DNA from: Arenimonas daejeonensis
GTDB taxonomy: Bacteria; Pseudomonadota; Gammaproteobacteria; Xanthomonadales; Xanthomonadaceae
Direction: 5' to 3'
DNA length: 64,000 nucleotides
NCBI RefSeq assembly: GCF_007993735.1
Contig: NZ_CP042453.1
Span: 620,001-684,000 of the forward strand
In this document: piece by piece, positions 28,264 to 40,562 of the stretch
How positions within the stretch are numbered: position 1 is the stretch's first letter
Layout of the letters: each line of letters starts with the position of its first letter
The notes under the pieces: generated by a model
Seen by the model: only the letters and a program-made list of their open reading frames with translations
Told to the model about the DNA's origin: nothing
Databases searched by the model: none
Position numbers and translations under genes: made by a program

Positions 28264-30099
28264 TTACAGGATGGGCGTCAGGCCGGCGCCGAAGGCGGTC
28301 AGGATGCGGGTGTAGACGGTCTTGAGCGGCAGGTCGACTTCCGGGAACGGGCCCACGTCCTCGTAACATTCGTAGAACCGGGGGTCGGTCGGCGGCAACG
28401 GGTTGCAGCCCTCGCGCAGTTCGAAACTGACGGCGTAGGGGAAAGGCCAGATGTCGAAGATCGGCAGTTTTTCCGAAATCTTGCCCAGGCTGTAGTTCAG
28501 GCCGGAGAACACCGGCGGTTTTTCCTGGCGCGCCACCCGCCAGGCGTTGTCGGGCTGCATGTCGCGCAGGATGCTGGCCTTGAGCGCGCCGGCGAACTCG
28601 GCGTCGTGCACCACCACCATGGACTCGGTGTTGTAGTTGTCCGAACGCGGGTCGAAGTTGTGGCTGCCGACCACGCCGATGCGGTCGTCCACCACCAGCG
28701 ACTTGGCGTGCAGGCCGACGCGCACCCCGCGCGCTTGAGCGGCACCGGCCCGCTGGTCGAGCCGGCCGAACCGGAACCGAACATCGGCAGGTGCGCGGCC
28801 GGCTGGTCGCCCGGGGCGCCGGTGGCGGCCAGGTTGATCGGGGCGTCGGCCGGGTAGGGTTTGTACTCGAAGATCTCGAAACCGAGTTCGCGCAGGTAAA
28901 GACGTTTGTACTTGTGGCTCATGGCGTACACCGGGAAGGCGTCGGTGGCGGCCAGCGAGTTGGTCGAGACCCAGATATCGGGCGCGTCCGGGCGGCGGTG
29001 CAGCTCGCGGAACAGCTTGCGGGCGGAGCGCGACAGCACCTGGCAGAGGGCGTCTGCAGCACCAGTTCGTGGCGGGTATTGGCGACCAGGTCGCGCATGG
29101 CCAGCGAGGCGTCCTCTTCGGCCGCCAGTTTGCCCTGGTGTTTTTCCGGCAGGTCGGCGAAGAATTCGACGCGCTCCACCGCCACTTCCAGCGCCTGCAG
29201 GTGGGTGTAGACCGCGTCGCCGTCGGCGGCCAGGGCGGCCATCGCCACCACCCGCGGCGAGCGCTCGCGGTCCGGCGCCAACAGCGCATGCGGCGGCACC
29301 GCGCCGGCGCGCAGCAGGCGCTCGGCGACGTCGGTCAGGCGTTCAGCCGGCTGGGTGCGCGGGAAGGTCCAGAAGGCGTTGAAGTTGTCCGCCATCGCCG
29401 CGGCGACCGGACCGGCGACCAGGATGTCGCGGTCGCGGTAGTTGTAGCCCTCGGCCCAGTCGAAATAACGGTCCTGGATGTTGCGGCCGCCGGTGATGCC
29501 GACCACGCCGTCCACCAGCAGCAGCTTGGTGTGCATGCGCTGGTTGAACTTGCGGAAGCAGCACAGGATGCCGGCGGCGTACTGCAGGGCCTGGGTCTTG
29601 GCCTCGTCGAAGGTGGGGTTGTAGATGCGCAGCTCGAAGTTGCGGTGCTGGCCGGCCAGGCTGGCCTGCAGGTTGGGATCGGGCAGGCCGTAGAGCTGGT
29701 CCAGCAGCACCCGCACCTTCACGCCGCGCCGGGCGGCGCGCAGCAGTTCCTCCAGCACCAGGCCGCCGGTGTCGTCGGCGTCGAAAATGAAGCTCTGCAG
29801 CTCGATGCTTTCGCGCGCGGCGCGGATCAGGTGTACCCGTGCCAGCAGGGCGTCCTGGCCGCGGTCGAGCAGGACCACCTGGTGCCGCGGCGCGTCCGGG
29901 GTGGAGGCGGCGACCATGGCATGGGCCTGTTCCAGCAGGGGCGAGGCCGCGGCACAGTCGGCGACGGGCGCACAGTCCAGGGCCACCGGACGGCCGTGCA
30001 CGGCCAGTTCGGCCGCCTGTTGGCGGTCGCGCGACGACAGGGTGGAGCAGCCGGCCAGCAGCAGCAGGCCGAGCAACAGCAGCGGGGGCGGCGGATCAT
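28264..30099 (-). CDS. Phospholipase D family lipoprotein, cardiolipin synthase-like (three frame breaks)
   Basis: Two HKD motifs are visible: HTKLLLVDGVVGITGGRN in the first half and HAKSLVVDDRIGVVGSHNFD in the second, as in ClsC-type phosphatidyltransferases. The N-terminus is a lipoprotein signal: a C-run break near 30087 hides MIRRPP, and the leader then reads LLLLGLLLLAGC. Further breaks lie near 29052 (C-run beside CCAGG) and 28738. Corrected length is about 612 residues. The ATG overlaps the stop of the YceI gene (ATGA), implying coupled translation. The likely role is phospholipid head-group exchange or cleavage at the membrane; the exact reaction cannot be read. Confidence 0.85.
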
Positions 30100-30671
30100 G
30101 GCCGCACAGGGTCGCTCAAACGCACCCGGAAGTCGAAACCCACGTCGTCGCGCACCCACATGCGCTGGGCGGCCATGCCGAAATCGCGGCGGCTGACGCT
30201 GCCGTACACCCGGATATCGCACTGGCGGCCGGGCACCTTGCAGGAGGACGGGGCCACCGTGAACACCGCCGGCCGGGTCCGGCCGCGCAGCTGCAGCCGT
30301 CCGCTCAGCTCGCCACCCCGGCGCAGCAGTTCGCGCGGGAAGGGGTCGGATTCAAAGCGGATGTCGGGGTGGCGTTCCACGTCCAGGAACTTGTCCGAGC
30401 GGGTGGCGCGCACCATCCATGCCGGCCCGTCGAGGTCGAGCTGGCGCGCATCCAGGCGCACGCGCACCTGCCAGCGGTCGCCGGCCGGCTGCAGTTCGCC
30501 CTCCAGCTGACGGAAGCGCCCGCTGACGTCGCCCAGCACGCGCAGGCTGACTTCGAAGCCGGCCCGGGAGGCCGCGGGGTCGAAGGCTTCACGCATGGGG
30601 GTGGCCAGGGCCGTGGCGCAGGCCAGGCCCGCCAGGCAGACGCCGGCGGTCCGGGCCCAGGCGCGGATCAT
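30096..30671 (-). CDS. YceI-like periplasmic protein
   Basis: 191 residues with a signal peptide (AGVCLAGLACATALATP) and a YceI-type lipocalin-like beta barrel: FDPAASRAGFEVSLRVLGDV, GRFRQLEGELQPAGDRWQVR, SDKFLDVERHPDIRFESDPF, and SVSRRDFGMAAQRMWVRDDV. YceI proteins bind polyisoprenoids or similar lipids in the periplasm. The stop codon overlaps the start of the phospholipase D lipoprotein gene, and the sixA stop is only a few bases away downstream of another gene on the same strand (sixA precedes it), so sixA, yceI-like and pld probably form one transcript. Confidence 0.85.
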   Translation of the reverse strand: MIRAWARTAGVCLAGLACATALATPMREAFDPAASRAGFEVSLRVLGDVSGRFRQLEGELQPAGDRWQVRVRLDARQLDLDGPAWMVRATRSDKFLDVERHPDIRFESDPFPRELLRRGGELSGRLQLRGRTRPAVFTVAPSSCKVPGRQCDIRVYGSVSRRDFGMAAQRMWVRDDVGFDFRVRLSDPVRP

Positions 30672-30675
30672 CCGC

Positions 30676-31152
30676 CTACGGCCACCAGAAGGCGGCGAGG
30701 CGGGCGATGCCCGGCTCCAGCGCCGCGTCTGCGGGCAGGGCCAGCACGGCCACGCCGCCGGCCGGCATGCCGCGGAAGTCGCCGGACTGGCCGGAACACA
30801 GCAGGGCTGCCAGCTGTTCGAAGCCCGGGTTGTGGCCCACCAGCAGCACCCTGGACAGTTCGCGGTGTTCGTCGGCCACCTGCATCAGCATGCCCGGGGT
30901 GGCGTCGTAGATGCGTTGTTCCTGCCGCAGTTCGACGTAGCCCAGTGCCGCCAGGGCCTGTTCGGTGGTTTCCCGGGCCCGCCGGGCCGGCGAGCTGACC
31001 ACGCGGTCGGGCAGGTACCCGTGGTCGCGCAGCCAGCGCCCAGCGGCCTCCGCCTCGGCCTGGCCCTGCAGGGACAGCGGCCGGTCGAAATCCTCCTGGC
31101 CGGGCGCGGCGGGTTCGGCGTGGGCGTGGCGGAGCAGGATCAGTTCGCGCAT
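30676..31152 (-). CDS. sixA: Phosphohistidine phosphatase SixA
   Basis: 158 residues, the usual size of SixA. It opens with MRELILLRHAHAEPAAPGQE, the RHG-type phosphatase motif with the phospho-accepting histidine at residue 9, and has VVSSPARRARETTEQ (second Arg) and VLLVGHNPGFEQL (second catalytic His). SixA removes phosphate from histidine-phosphotransfer domains, and in other bacteria from the nitrogen-PTS protein NPr. This window has an Hpt-bearing hybrid kinase (46224-49073) that could be a substrate, though that is only a suggestion. Four bases separate its stop from the YceI ATG. Confidence 0.88.
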   Translation of the reverse strand: MRELILLRHAHAEPAAPGQEDFDRPLSLQGQAEAEAAGRWLRDHGYLPDRVVSSPARRARETTEQALAALGYVELRQEQRIYDATPGMLMQVADEHRELSRVLLVGHNPGFEQLAALLCSGQSGDFRGMPAGGVAVLALPADAALEPGIARLAAFWWP

Positions 31153-31181
31153 GGCATTCCTTGTCAGCGGCTTGGGGCGGG

Positions 31182-31814
31182 TCAGAGCGATTTCTTGAGC
31201 CAGCGCAGCAGCGGCGCCCAGTCGTCCTGGTGGCTGCGGATCTGTTCGGAGTGGTAGTCGAACACCGACTTGCCCAGGGCGGCCATCAGTACATAGGCCT
31301 GGGTGTCGCGAAGTTGCGCCACCAGCGGATAGGGCCAGCCCTTGAGCTGGGTGATGGCCTGTTCGGAGTTGGTGGTCCAGGGCTTGAGCCGGTTGGCGAC
31401 GATGCCGACCGGCAGCTTGCCCTTCTTCACGCGGGGGTGCGCGACCAGTGAGTTCAGGAAGGGCACGGTGGCCTCGAGGTCGATGGCCGAGGGCAGCACG
31501 GGCACGATCACGGCGTCGGCCCGGTCCAGGAAGGCGAGCAGGTCGTCGGCCATGGCGCCGGCGCGGGCGTCCACCACCAGGCGCTGCACGCCGTCGGGCA
31601 CATGCTTGTCCCAGCCGCGCTTGCTGCCGTCGATCGGCAACACGGCGGTGTCCATCGCGGCGCGCTTCTGGCACCAGTGGGTCGAGGATTTCTGGGGGTC
31701 GGCGTCCAGGATCGCGGTCGCCTTGCCGTCAACGGCGAAATGGGCGGCGAGGTTGGTGGCGACGGTCGTCTTGCCGGCGCCTCCCTTCGAGCTGGCGACC
31801 AGAATCATGCGCAT
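31182..31814 (-). CDS. Orphan ParA family ATPase
   Basis: 210 residues. The deviant Walker A motif is VASSKGGAGKTTVATNLAAH at the N-terminus, Walker A' and B are AILDADPQKSSTHW and RLVVDARAG, and PLVAQLRDTQAYVLM is in the C-terminal part. These are small ParA/MinD-type ATPases that position cargo on the nucleoid or membrane. There is no parB, parS-like site or chemotaxis gene beside it, so its cargo is unknown; single ParA-like proteins of this type also act in polar localisation. ATG at 31814 gives MRMILVASSKGG. It faces gltB divergently across about 170 bases. Confidence 0.85.
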   Translation of the reverse strand: MRMILVASSKGGAGKTTVATNLAAHFAVDGKATAILDADPQKSSTHWCQKRAAMDTAVLPIDGSKRGWDKHVPDGVQRLVVDARAGAMADDLLAFLDRADAVIVPVLPSAIDLEATVPFLNSLVAHPRVKKGKLPVGIVANRLKPWTTNSEQAITQLKGWPYPLVAQLRDTQAYVLMAALGKSVFDYHSEQIRSHQDDWAPLLRWLKKSL

Positions 31815-31983
31815 GCCGGACCTCCGCATCGGGAAGAGCCTGCACTCTACCCCGAGGGTGCAGGCGGCGGAAGGCGGTCGAGAGCAGAAACTCTAATCCG
31901 CTGTGTGACCGTGGGGTCAGCCCTGTCGCCGACGCGTGTCCGTCACTTGCGGCGGGGCCCCCACATCATCTCGCGGAGGGCGC

Positions 31984-34900
31984 ATGACAGCTCCCCGGTG
32001 CCGGGCCTGCATTCCCCGGATTTCGAGCGCGACAGCTGCGGGTTCGGGCTGATCGCGCAGATCGACGACCGTGCCTCGCGGGGGCTGGTGGACGCCGGGC
32101 TGCGGGCACTGGCGCGGCTGACCCATCGCGGCGCGGTCGGCGCCGACGGCCTGAGCGGCGACGGCTGCGGGCTGCTGATGCGGCGGCCGCAGGCCTTCCG
32201 GAAGCCATCGCTGCCGAGGCCGGGCTGGCCTTCGGCACCGGCGACGCCTGCGGAACCGTGTTCCTGCCGTTGGACGACACGGCGGCTTCGCAAGCACGCG
32301 ACGCCCTGGTGCAGGCGCTGGCCGCCCAGGGCCTGTCGGTGTCGGGCTGGCGGGTGGTGCCGGTGTCGCGCGGCGACTGTGGCGAGATCGCGCTGCGCGG
32401 GCTGCCTCGGGTCGAGCAGGTGTTCGTGGCGTCCAGCGGCGACGCGGACGCGTTCGAGCGCGCGCTGTTCCTGGCCCGCCGCGGCGCCGAACAGGCGCTG
32501 GCACACGACCCGGACTTCTACGTGGTGACGCTGTCGGCCGCGACCCTGGGCTACAAGGCCATGGTGCTGCCCGACGCGCTGCCGAAGGTTTTTCCCGACC
32601 TGGCGCGGCCCGAGCTGGCCAGCTCGGTGGTGGTCTTCCACCAGCGTTTCTCGACCAATACCGCGCCGGCCTGGAAACTCGCCCAGCCCTTCCGCCTGCT
32701 CGCCCACAACGGCGAGATCAACACCATCGAAGGCAACCGGCACTGGGCCCGTGCACGCGCCGCGCACTGGAAGACGCCGCGGCTGGACTTGGCAGCGCTG
32801 CAGCCCCCTGGTGTGCCTTCAAGGTTCGGATTCGCAGAGCCTGGACAACATGCTGGAACTGCTGCTGGCCGGCGGCATGGACCTGCTGCAGGCCATCCGT
32901 ATCCTGATCCCGCCGGCGACCGCGTCGCTGGAATACAAGGATCCCGACCTCGCCGCCTTCTACGAGTACTACGGCCTGTCCACCGACCCCTGGGACGGCC
33001 CGGCCGGCGTGGTGATGTGCGACGCGCGTTACGCCGCCTGCACGCTCGACCGCAACGGCCTGCGCCCGGCGCGCTGGCTGCTGACCGCCGACAACACCCT
33101 GGTGGTGGCCTCGGAGATGGGCGTGTACGACGTGCGCGACGGGGACATCGTCGCCAAGGGCAAACTCGGACCCGGCGAGATGCTCGCGGTGGATCTTCAG
33201 CGTGGGCAACTGCTCGACACCGACGCCATTGATGACATCAACAAGGCGCGGGCGCCGTTCAAGGCCTGGCTCAAGCAGGGCGTCACCTACCTCAGCACCA
33301 GCCTGGTGGATCCGTCGCTGGCGGCCGAACCTTTCGATGCAGCGACGCTGCGGCGGTTCCAGAAGCTGTTCCAGCTGACGCGCGAGGAACGTGAGACCGA
33401 GTTGCGCGTGCTGGCGGAAACCGAGCAGGAAGCCACCGGCTCGATGGGCGACGACACGCCGTTCGCGGTGCTGTCGCACCAGATCCGCCCGGTCAGCGAC
33501 TATTTCCGCCAGGCCTTCGCGCAGGTGACCAACCCGCCGATAGACCCGCTGCGCGAACAGATCGTGATGTCGCTGACCACCCAGCTGGGCCCGGAAGGCA
33601 ATGTGTTCGAAGCCACGCCGGACAACGCCGTGCAGGTGATGCTCAACTCGCCGGTGCTGAGCCAGCGCAAACTGCGCCAGCTGCTGGCGCTGCCGCAGTT
33701 CGAGACCGCGCACGCGCTGGTCCACCTGCACCTGGAGGCCGGTGAATCGCTGGAACAGGCGCTGCACCGCCTCCAGGCCGAAGCCGAAGCCGCCGTGCGT
33801 TCCGGTGCCGTCATCCTGCTGCTGAGCGACCGTTACCCGGAACGCGACTGCGCGCTGGTACCGGCCCTGCTGGCCACCGGCGCCGTGCACCATCATATGG
33901 TGGCCGCGGGCCTGCGCTGCCGCGCCAACCTTAGTGGTCGAAACCGGCAGCGCCCGCGACGCCCACCACATGGCCTGCCTGATCGGCGTCGGTGCCACGG
34001 CCGTGTATCCGTATCTCGCCTACCAGACGCTGGCGGCCCTGGGCCGCGCCGGCGTGGTGGACGGCAAGGCCGGCAACGAACCGGCGGAACTGGGCCGCAG
34101 TTACCGGCGCGGCATCAAGAAGGGCCTGCTGAAGATCCTGTCGAAGATGGGCATCAGCACCATCGCCAGCTACCGCGCGGCGCAGCTGTTCGAGATCGTC
34201 GGCCTGAAGCAGGAAGTGGTGGATCTGTGTTTCCCCGGCATGGTGAGCCGGATCCAGGGCGCCGGGTTCGCGGAGCTCGAGGCGGAAGCCTGGCTGTTGT
34301 CGCAACGTGGCTGGCTGGAGGCCGAGGAGATCGAACCCGGCGGCCGGCACAAGTACGTGCACGGCGGCGAGTACCACATGTACAACCCGGACGTGATCGC
34401 CAGCCTGCAGCGCGCGGTGCGCAGCGGCGACGCGGCCGACTACCAGGCCTACGCCGACCACGTGGACGGCCGGCCGGCGTGCACGCTGCGCGACCTGCTG
34501 AAGCTGCGCGACGACGTGGCGCCGGCCGCACTCGACGCGGTCGAACCCGCCGAAGCCATCCTGGCGCGTTTCGATTCCGCCGGCATGTCGCTGGGTGCGC
34601 TGTCGCCGGAAGCGCACGAGGCGCTGGCCATGGCGATGAACCGCCTCGGCGCGCGCTCGAACTCGGGTGAAGGCGGCGAAGATCCCGCACGGCATGGCAC
34701 CGAAAAGCGCAGCAAGATCAAGCAGGTCGCCTCGGGCCGGTTCGGCGTCACGCCCGAATACCTGGTCAATGCCGAAGTGCTGCAGATCAAGATCGCCCAG
34801 GGCGCAAAACCCGGCGAAGGCGGCCAGCTGCCGGGCCACAAGGTGAATCCGATGATCGCGCGTTTGCGCTACGCCAAGCCCGGCATCGGACTGATCTCGC

Positions 34901-36447
34901 CGCCGCCGCACCACGACATCTATTCGATCGAAGACCTCGCCCAGCTCATTTTCGATCTCAAGGAAGTGAACCCGGACGCGCTGGTCAGCGTGAAGCTGGT
35001 CTCGCACGCCGGCATCGGCACGATCGCCGCGGGCGTGGTGAAGGCCTATGCCGACCTGATCACGGTATCGGGTTACGACGGCGGCACCGGCGCCTCGCCG
35101 CTGTCTTCCATCCACCATGCCGGCACGCCCGCAGGAGCTGGGGCTGGCGGAAGTGCAGCAGACGCTGCGTCTGAACGATCTGCGGCACCGCGTGCGCGTG
35201 CAGGCCGACGGCGGCCTGAAGACCGGCCTGGACGTGGTCAAGGCCGCGATCCCTGGGCGCCGAGAGTTTCGGTTTCGGCACCGCGCCGATGGTGGCGCTG
35301 GGCTGCAAGTACCTGCGCATCTGCCATCTCAACAACTGCGCCACCGGCGTGGCGACGCAGGATGCGCGCCTGCGCGCGAACCATTTCATCGGCCTGCCGG
35401 AAATGGCGATGAACTTCTTCCGCTTCGTGGCCGAAGACGTGCGCCGTTGGCTGGCCGTGCTGGGCGTGGCGAAACTCGAGGACCTGATCGGCCGCACCGA
35501 CCTGCTGGCGCTGGCCGAAGCGCAGACGCCGCGCCAGCGTGGCCTCGATCTGGCACCGCTTCTGGCGGCCGCCGACGGCCGCGGCGACGCGGCACGCCAC
35601 TGCACCGAGACCCGCAACCGCCCGCGCGACACCGGCGTGCTGGCCACGCGCATGCTCGACGAGATGCGCGCCGCGATCCATGCCGGCGCCGGCGGCGAGT
35701 TCAGCTACCCGGTGCGCAATTCCGACCGCAGCCTCGGCGCGCGGCTGTCGGGCGAGATCGCCCGCGTGCACGGCAACCACGGCATGGCCGACGTGCCCCT
35801 CACCGTGCGCCTGCAGGGCAACGTCGGCCAGAGTTTCGGCGCCTGGAACGCCGGCGGCCTGCACCTGCACCTGACCGGCGACGCCAACGACTACGTCGGC
35901 AAGGGCATGGCCGGTGGCCGCATCGTGCTGCAGCCGCCGGCGGGCTCGCGGTTCGTGCCGCGCGACACGCCGATCATGGGCAACACCTGCCTGTACGGCG
36001 CCACCGGCGGCGAACTGTATGCGGCGGGTCGGGCGGGCGAACGTTTCGCGGTGCGCAATTCCGGCGCCACGGCGGTGGTCGAGGGCGTGGGCGACCACGG
36101 CTGCGAGTACATGACCGGCGGTGTGGTGGCGGTGCTTGGCCGCACCGGCCTGAATTTCGGCGCCGGTCTCACCGGCGGCCTGGCCTATGTGCTCGACCTC
36201 GACCGTGATTTCGTCGACCGCTACAACCACGAACTGATCGACGTGCTGCGCATCACGCCCGAGGGCATGGAACACCATCGCCACCACCTGCGCGCGCTGC
36301 TGCGCTGCCATGTCGAACACACCGGCAGCGCCTGGGGGCGCGCAGCTGCTGGAGGAATTCCGCGACGTCGCCGGCCGCTTCTGGCTGGTCAAGCCCAAGG
36401 CCGCCTCGCTGGAACAGCTGGCCGAAGAGCTGAGGCGCGCGGCATGA
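31984..36447 (+). CDS. gltB: Glutamate synthase (NADPH) large subunit GltB (at least seven frame breaks)
   Basis: About 1,488 residues, the family length. It transfers the amide of glutamine to 2-oxoglutarate, completing the GS-GOGAT cycle with glnA here. Landmarks in order: the class II amidotransferase start [13 protein letters not shown] (Cys becomes N-terminal after propeptide removal), [45 protein letters not shown], the FMN domain [52 protein letters not shown] (3Fe-4S cysteines) and the C-terminal barrel [11 protein letters not shown]. Breaks lie near 31992, 32200, 32805, 33932, 35130, 35253 and 36336; six of these seven are at CCTGG/CCAGG sites. With so many errors, I treat the gene as intact in the organism. 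Confidence 0.95.
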
Positions 36448-36478
36448 GCCAGAGCCTGCACGTTCACCAGATCAGCCC

Positions 36479-36605
36479 CCTCCCCTGCCTCGCAGGGGAG
36501 GGTTGGGGTGGGGTGTGCTCTCGCTCCGAAGTTCCACCCCCTCCCGGCCTCCCCCTGCAAGCAGGGGGAGGAGAAGTGCGGGGACCCCTGCAAGCAGGGG
36601 GATGA
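36479..36605. repeat. GC-rich double-hairpin intergenic repeat, copy A (gltB-gltD gap)
   Basis: The first hairpin is CTCCCCTGC...GCAGGGGAG (36480-36500), followed by GGTTGGGGTGGGG, then GCTCCGAAGTTCCACCCCC and a second hairpin CTCCCCCTGC...GCAGGGGGAG (36549-36570). The G-rich and C-rich middles can also pair, making one large imperfect palindrome. Copy A has an extra half unit with ACCCCTGC and GCAGGGGG at 36584-36600. A second copy is at 39947-40048. Confidence 0.75.
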
Positions 36606-38000
<1,395 letters not shown>

Positions 38001-38019
38001 ATACGGGGACGGAGGATCC

Positions 38020-38403
38020 ATGAAACGAAACGGCGCGTTGATGGCGGTGTTGTTCCTGGTGCCCGGCGTGATCCACCTGATGCCGCTGATCGGCCTGGCC
38101 GGCGCCGAGGGGCTGACGCGGCTCTACGGGCTGGACTTCAGCGACCCGAACCTCGAGATCCTGATGCGGCACCGCGCCGTGCTGTTCGGGATGGTCGGCG
38201 CGCTGCTGGTCGGTGCCGCATTCCACGGCGCTTTGCGCGGCGCGGCCCTGCTGGTGGGCGGGATCAGCCTGCTGTCCTTCCTGGCCCTGGCCTGGGGCGT
38301 CGGCGGGTACAACGAGGCCCTGCACCGGGTCGTGGTGGTGGATCTCGTGGCCCTGGCCTGCCTGGTGCTGGCCGCGATCCTGCACCGTCGTCGCGACGCC
38401 TAG
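38020..38403 (+). CDS. Small four-helix membrane protein of unknown function
   Basis: 127 residues with four hydrophobic segments (ALMAVLFLVPGVIHLMPLIG, LFGMVGALLVGAAFHGALRG, LLVGGISLLSFLALAWGVGG, VVVDLVALACLVLAAILH) and the conserved stretch YGLDFSDPNLEILMRHRAVL between the first two. Proteins with this RHRAVLFG pattern are widespread in Proteobacteria and are sometimes mislabelled as phosphopantetheine adenylyltransferases; nothing in the sequence supports enzyme activity. It lies 19 bases after gltD and may be co-transcribed. Confidence 0.7.
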   Translation: MKRNGALMAVLFLVPGVIHLMPLIGLAGAEGLTRLYGLDFSDPNLEILMRHRAVLFGMVGALLVGAAFHGALRGAALLVGGISLLSFLALAWGVGGYNEALHRVVVVDLVALACLVLAAILHRRRDA

Positions 38404-38452
38404 CCGCCGCGGCACGCTCCGGTATCATCCGCGTTCCCGAGAAGGAACGACG

Positions 38453-39939
38453 ATGAGCGAACTGCAGGACCTCACCTCCCTCGTCCGCGCAACACCGCGC
38501 TGATCGTGATCGAGACGCCCGACGAGGGCCGCGTGGTGGACCTGTTCCGGCACCTGCTGATGAACGTCTGGCGTCCGCTGTACCGCTGGTCGATCACCGA
38601 GGGCCTGCGCCGCGTGGACCTGGACGGCGAAGACGCGCCGATCGCGCCGCCCGACGCCACCGCCACCCTGCGTGCGATCCGCGAGATGGACCAGCGCGGC
38701 ATCCACCTGCTGCTCGATTTCCATCCCTACCTGGGCTACGCGACCACGCAGCGCATGGTGCGCGAGACGCTGGACCGCCGCGGCTGCAAGGAACACACGC
38801 TGGTTCTGGTCGGCGCAAAGATCGAACTGCCGCCAGACCTGGAACACCTGGCCGTGCGCTTCTCGCTGCGCCTGCCCGACGAAAAGGCGCTGCTGAAGCT
38901 GGTGCAGGACGAAGCCGCGCTGTACATGCGCGAACACGGCGGCAAACGTGTCGAAGTGGACCAGGAAGCGCTGAAGGTGCTGGTGCGCAACCTGCGCGGC
39001 GTGTCGCTGACCGAGGCGCGCCGGCTGGCGCGGCACCTGATCTTCCGCGACGGCGCCATCGGCATCGGCGACCTGCCGGAACTGGCCAAGCTCAAGTTCG
39101 AGCTGCTCAACAAATCCGGCCACCTGCATTTCGAATACGACACCGCCCGCTTCACCCAGGTCGCCGGCCTGGCGCGCCTGAAGACCTGGCTGGTCCAGCG
39201 CCGCGCCGCCTTCACCTCCGAATCGCTGCCGGTTGGGCTGGATCCGCCCAAGGGCATCCTGCTGCTGGGCGTGCAGGGCTGCGGCAAGTCGCTGGCGGCC
39301 AAGGCGGTGGCGGGTGCGTTCAACGTGCCGCTGGTGCGGCTGGATTTCGGCACGCTCTACAACAAGTACCACGGCGAGACCGAGAAGAACCTGCGCGACG
39401 CGCTGGCCTCGGCCGAGCAGATCGCACCCTGCGTGCTGTGGATCGACGAGCTGGAAAAAGGTCTCGCCGCGTCGGGCAGCAGCGAGGACGGCGGTGTGTC
39501 GCGACGCGTGCTGGGCTATTTCCTGACCTGGATGGCCGAGCGCAAGTCGCAGGTGTTCCTGGTCGCCACCGCCAACGCCGTGCAGGACCTGCCGCCGGAG
39601 CTGCTGCGCAAGGGCCGCTTCGACGAGATCTTCTTCGTGGACCTGCCCAACCATGGCGCCCGCGCCGAGATCTTCCGGCTGCACCTGGCCAAGCGCGAAG
39701 TGGCCTGGGAAGACTTCTCGCTGTCCTCGCTGGCCGACGCCGCCGATGGCTTCTCCGGCGCCGAGATCGAGCAGGCCGTGGTCAGTGCGCTCTATGCCGC
39801 CCACGCCGACAACGTGCCGGTGGACGAAGCCCGCGTGATTTCCGAAGTGAAGGCGACCCGCCCGCTGAGCGTGCTGATGGCCGAACAGGTCAACGCCCTG
39901 CGCGAGTGGGCCAGCACGCGCACGGTCCCCGCCGACTGA
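38453..39939 (+). CDS. Ycf46-like AAA family ATPase (one frame break)
   Basis: About 495 residues. The N-terminal half (LIVIETPDEGRVVDLFRHLL, REMDQRGIHLLLDFHPYLG) is typical of the Ycf46 group; the AAA+ domain has Walker A LLGVQGCGKSLAAKAVAG, pore-loop-like LYNKYHGETEKNLRDALA, Walker B CVLWIDELEKGLA, sensor and arginine-finger region ELLRKGRFDEIFFVDLPN. It is a soluble ATPase, probably a remodelling factor; its substrate in bacteria is unknown. A break near 38492 joins MSELQDLTSLVRA to NTALIVIETP. It ends just before the second double-hairpin repeat. Confidence 0.85.
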
Positions 39940-39946
39940 TTGGCTC

Positions 39947-40048
39947 CCTCCCCTGCTTGCAGGGGAGGGTTGGGGTGGGGCGAACCCTTGCCATCAGGCT
40001 CCGAAGTTCCACCCCCTCCCGGCCTCCCCCTGCACGCAGGGGGAGGAG
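39947..40048. repeat. GC-rich double-hairpin intergenic repeat, copy B
   Basis: CTCCCCTGC-TT-GCAGGGGAG (39949-39968), GGTTGGGGTGGGG, then GCTCCGAAGTTCCACCCCC and CTCCCCCTGC-AC-GCAGGGGGAG. Hairpin arms, the G-rich arm and the GCTCCGAAGTTCC core are shared with copy A at 36479; the roughly 20-base middle differs. It sits between the convergent ATPase and methyltransferase genes and may double as a terminator. Confidence 0.75.
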
Positions 40049-40054
40049 ATGGGG

Positions 40055-40533
40055 TCACAGCCAGCGGCGGACGCGGGTGCAGTAGTCGAGGTAGGTCTGG
40101 CCGAAACGTTCGGCCAGGTAGGCCTCTTCGCGGGCGATCACGTAGTAGTGGATGACGATCAGCACCGGCACCAGGGCCAGGAAGGGCCAGTAGCTGTTGA
40201 AGGCCAGCGTGATCGCGACATAGGCCAGCGCCATGCCCACGTACATCGGATTGCGGGTGTGGCGGTAGATGCCGTCCTCGACGAAGGCGGTGTCCTCGCG
40301 CCAGGGCCGCGGGTCGTTGCCCTTGCGGCGGAAGCCGCCGAGCGCGCTGAGCAGCAGCGCCAGCGCCGCCAGGCCGAACAGGCCCGCCAGGACATGCAAG
40401 ACGGGCAGCAGGCCCGGCTCCACCACCGGCCATGGAAACAGCAGCCGCGACAGCGCCAGGCCGGCGCCGAGGCCGAGCAGGAAGATCAGGCGGCGGGGAA
40501 ACGCACGCCGGGATTGGAAACAGGTTCGTTCAT
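40055..40533 (-). CDS. Isoprenylcysteine carboxyl methyltransferase-like membrane protein (one frame break)
   Basis: About 160 residues after correcting a C-run break near 40497, which turns the premature stop after VRFP into RRLIFLLGLGAGLALSRLL, the first membrane helix. Further helices follow (VLHVLAGLFGLAALALLLSA, MYVGMALAYVAITLAFN, FLALVPVLIVIHYYVI). The signature GIYRHTRNPMYVGM and the C-terminal REEAYLAERFGQTYLDY are those of the ICMT/phospholipid N-methyltransferase (PEMT) superfamily, using SAM to methylate a membrane substrate. The substrate is unknown. The start is 30 bases after the stop of the upstream secreted-protein gene. Confidence 0.8.
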
Positions 40534-40562
40534 GCTCGATCCGTATGGCGATTCGCTGCCGC

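Noticed and set aside
31984..36447. gltB as a degraded pseudogene
   Set aside because: Every segment is highly conserved and in order, with active-site and cluster residues intact; breaks coincide with CCWGG sites, and gltD next to it is intact. Sequencing error is the simpler explanation.
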